Assembly: GCA_002159065.1 (NCBI GenBank)
Contig: LZRV01000127.1
Span: 1 to 50,087, forward strand
DNA from: Paenibacillaceae bacterium ZCTH02-B3
GTDB lineage: Bacteria > Bacillota > Bacilli > Paenibacillales > Paenibacillaceae
Length of the DNA stretch: 50,087 nt
Direction: 5' to 3'
A program made the position numbers and the translations under genes. Below the pieces are notes generated by a model. The model saw nothing but the letters and a program-made list of their open reading frames with translations, had not been told where the DNA came from and did no database searches. Positions 49,582-50,087 of the stretch are shown in pieces. Each line of letters opens with the position of its first letter. The stretch's first letter is position 1.

Positions 49582-50087
49582 TCAATAGTTTCGCCGGGCG
49601 ATGAATCGGGCGATCTCGGAAAGCTGCTCCCTCGCCGGTCCTTCCGGCAGCCGCTCCAGCGCCGCCAGCGCCTTGTCCACATACCGGTCGGCCAGAGCTT
49701 CCGCGCGGCGAATCCCCGAGCTTTGCCGGACCAGACCGATGGCGGCGGCGACATCTCCTCCGCCGTCCCGGATGCGCCCGATTTCCTTGAGCAGCGGTTC
49801 GCGAATGCCGCTTTCCCGCAGCGCGCAGAGCACCGGCAGGGTGAGGTTTCCCTGCCTCAGGTCGCTTCCCGGCGGCTTGCCGGTGACCGCTTCCGACCCG
49901 AGCAGATCCAGGAGGTCGTCCGTGATCTGGAACGCCATGCCCGCGTTGTATCCGTACCGGTACAGCGCCGCGGCAGCGGCGGGCGGCGCTTCCGCGGCCA
50001 GCGCGCCGAGCAGGCAGCTGACGGCGATGAGCAGGGCCGTCTTGCGGCGGATGCGCCGCAGGTAGCGGCGGATGCTCTGTTCCGTGT
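49582..50087 (-). CDS. hepT: Heptaprenyl diphosphate synthase component II, C-terminal part (runs off the right edge)
   Basis: The frame stays open to the window edge; 168 codons are visible. It contains the second aspartate-rich motif of trans-prenyltransferases in MAFQITDDLLDLLGSEAVTG and the conserved GSDLRQGNLTLPVLCALRES that follows. The preceding helix RRKTALLIAVSCLLGALAAE is typical too. It makes the side chain of menaquinone, matching the menaquinol-dependent qcr complex in this window. The first Asp-rich motif and the start lie outside. The assignment to HepT rather than another polyprenyl synthase rests partly on its place next to ndk. Confidence 0.9.
   Translation of the reverse strand, partial: TEQSIRRYLRRIRRKTALLIAVSCLLGALAAEAPPAAAAALYRYGYNAGMAFQITDDLLDLLGSEAVTGKPPGSDLRQGNLTLPVLCALRESGIREPLLKEIGRIRDGGGDVAAAIGLVRQSSGIRRAEALADRYVDKALAALERLPEGPAREQLSEIARFIARRNY

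Overview
The window is GC-rich chromosomal DNA of an endospore-forming member of the Bacilli, most likely the Paenibacillaceae (Paenibacillus, Cohnella or Thermobacillus-like). This placement is an inference. It rests on the bacillithiol gene bshA, the sporulation gene ypjB, the fused b/c-type menaquinol oxidoreductase qcrABC, a T-box leader, and a gene order that closely follows the hepT-ndk-cheR-aro-trp-qcr-ypj-dapB-mgsA-bshA-cca-birA-pan-dinG-ypmB-dnaD stretch known from Bacillus subtilis. It is almost entirely core metabolism. The only mobile DNA seen is the first part of an IS1380-family transposase gene at the left edge.

Layout. 1-587: transposase fragment (minus). 776-4380: a T-box-controlled proB-proA-proC proline operon (plus). 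4499-18173: minus-strand genes for a DUF2500 protein, DnaD, the hbd-ackA pair, an ECF sigma factor with a membrane partner, an FtsH-like protease with a small membrane partner, and the tightly overlapped dinG-rex-mtaD-ypmB cluster with a TPR gene in front. 18246-20782: panB-panC-panD with a roughly 310-nt leader. 20754-26586: birA, cca, bshA, mgsA, dapB, a TPR gene and a MazG-type gene. 26712-27626: a YitT-family gene, the only plus-strand gene after proC. 27645-33922: ypjB, ypjA, qcrCBA, ypiF, an IDEAL-domain gene and an unrecognised 445-residue gene. 34052-35852: a second ECF sigma / zinc anti-sigma pair followed by a histidine phosphatase. 36172-50087: tyrA, hisC, trpABFCDE, aroH, aroB, aroC, a 53-codon gene, cheR, ndk and the 3' part of hepT, transcribed from right to left.

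How it works together. The right-hand 14 kb carries much of the aromatic amino acid pathway: aroB and aroC towards chorismate, aroH with tyrA and hisC towards Tyr/Phe, and trpEDCFBA towards Trp. No trpG is present. The trpE leader carries evenly spaced GAG triplets overlapping an antiterminator in front of a perfect terminator, the arrangement of TRAP attenuation. The proline operon is under T-box control. Respiration (qcrABC) and redox sensing (rex) lie in the same window.

The least explained parts are non-coding. They are a promoter-to-terminator unit of about 80 nt downstream of tyrA that looks like a small RNA, the structured panB leader, an inverted repeat flanking the qcr promoter, palindromes at the hisC promoter and in front of the FtsH-like operon, and a terminator whose 3' arm doubles as the ribosome-binding region of the next gene. 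I found no CRISPR array, tRNA, rRNA, prophage, or clearly novel multi-gene defence or biosynthetic system.
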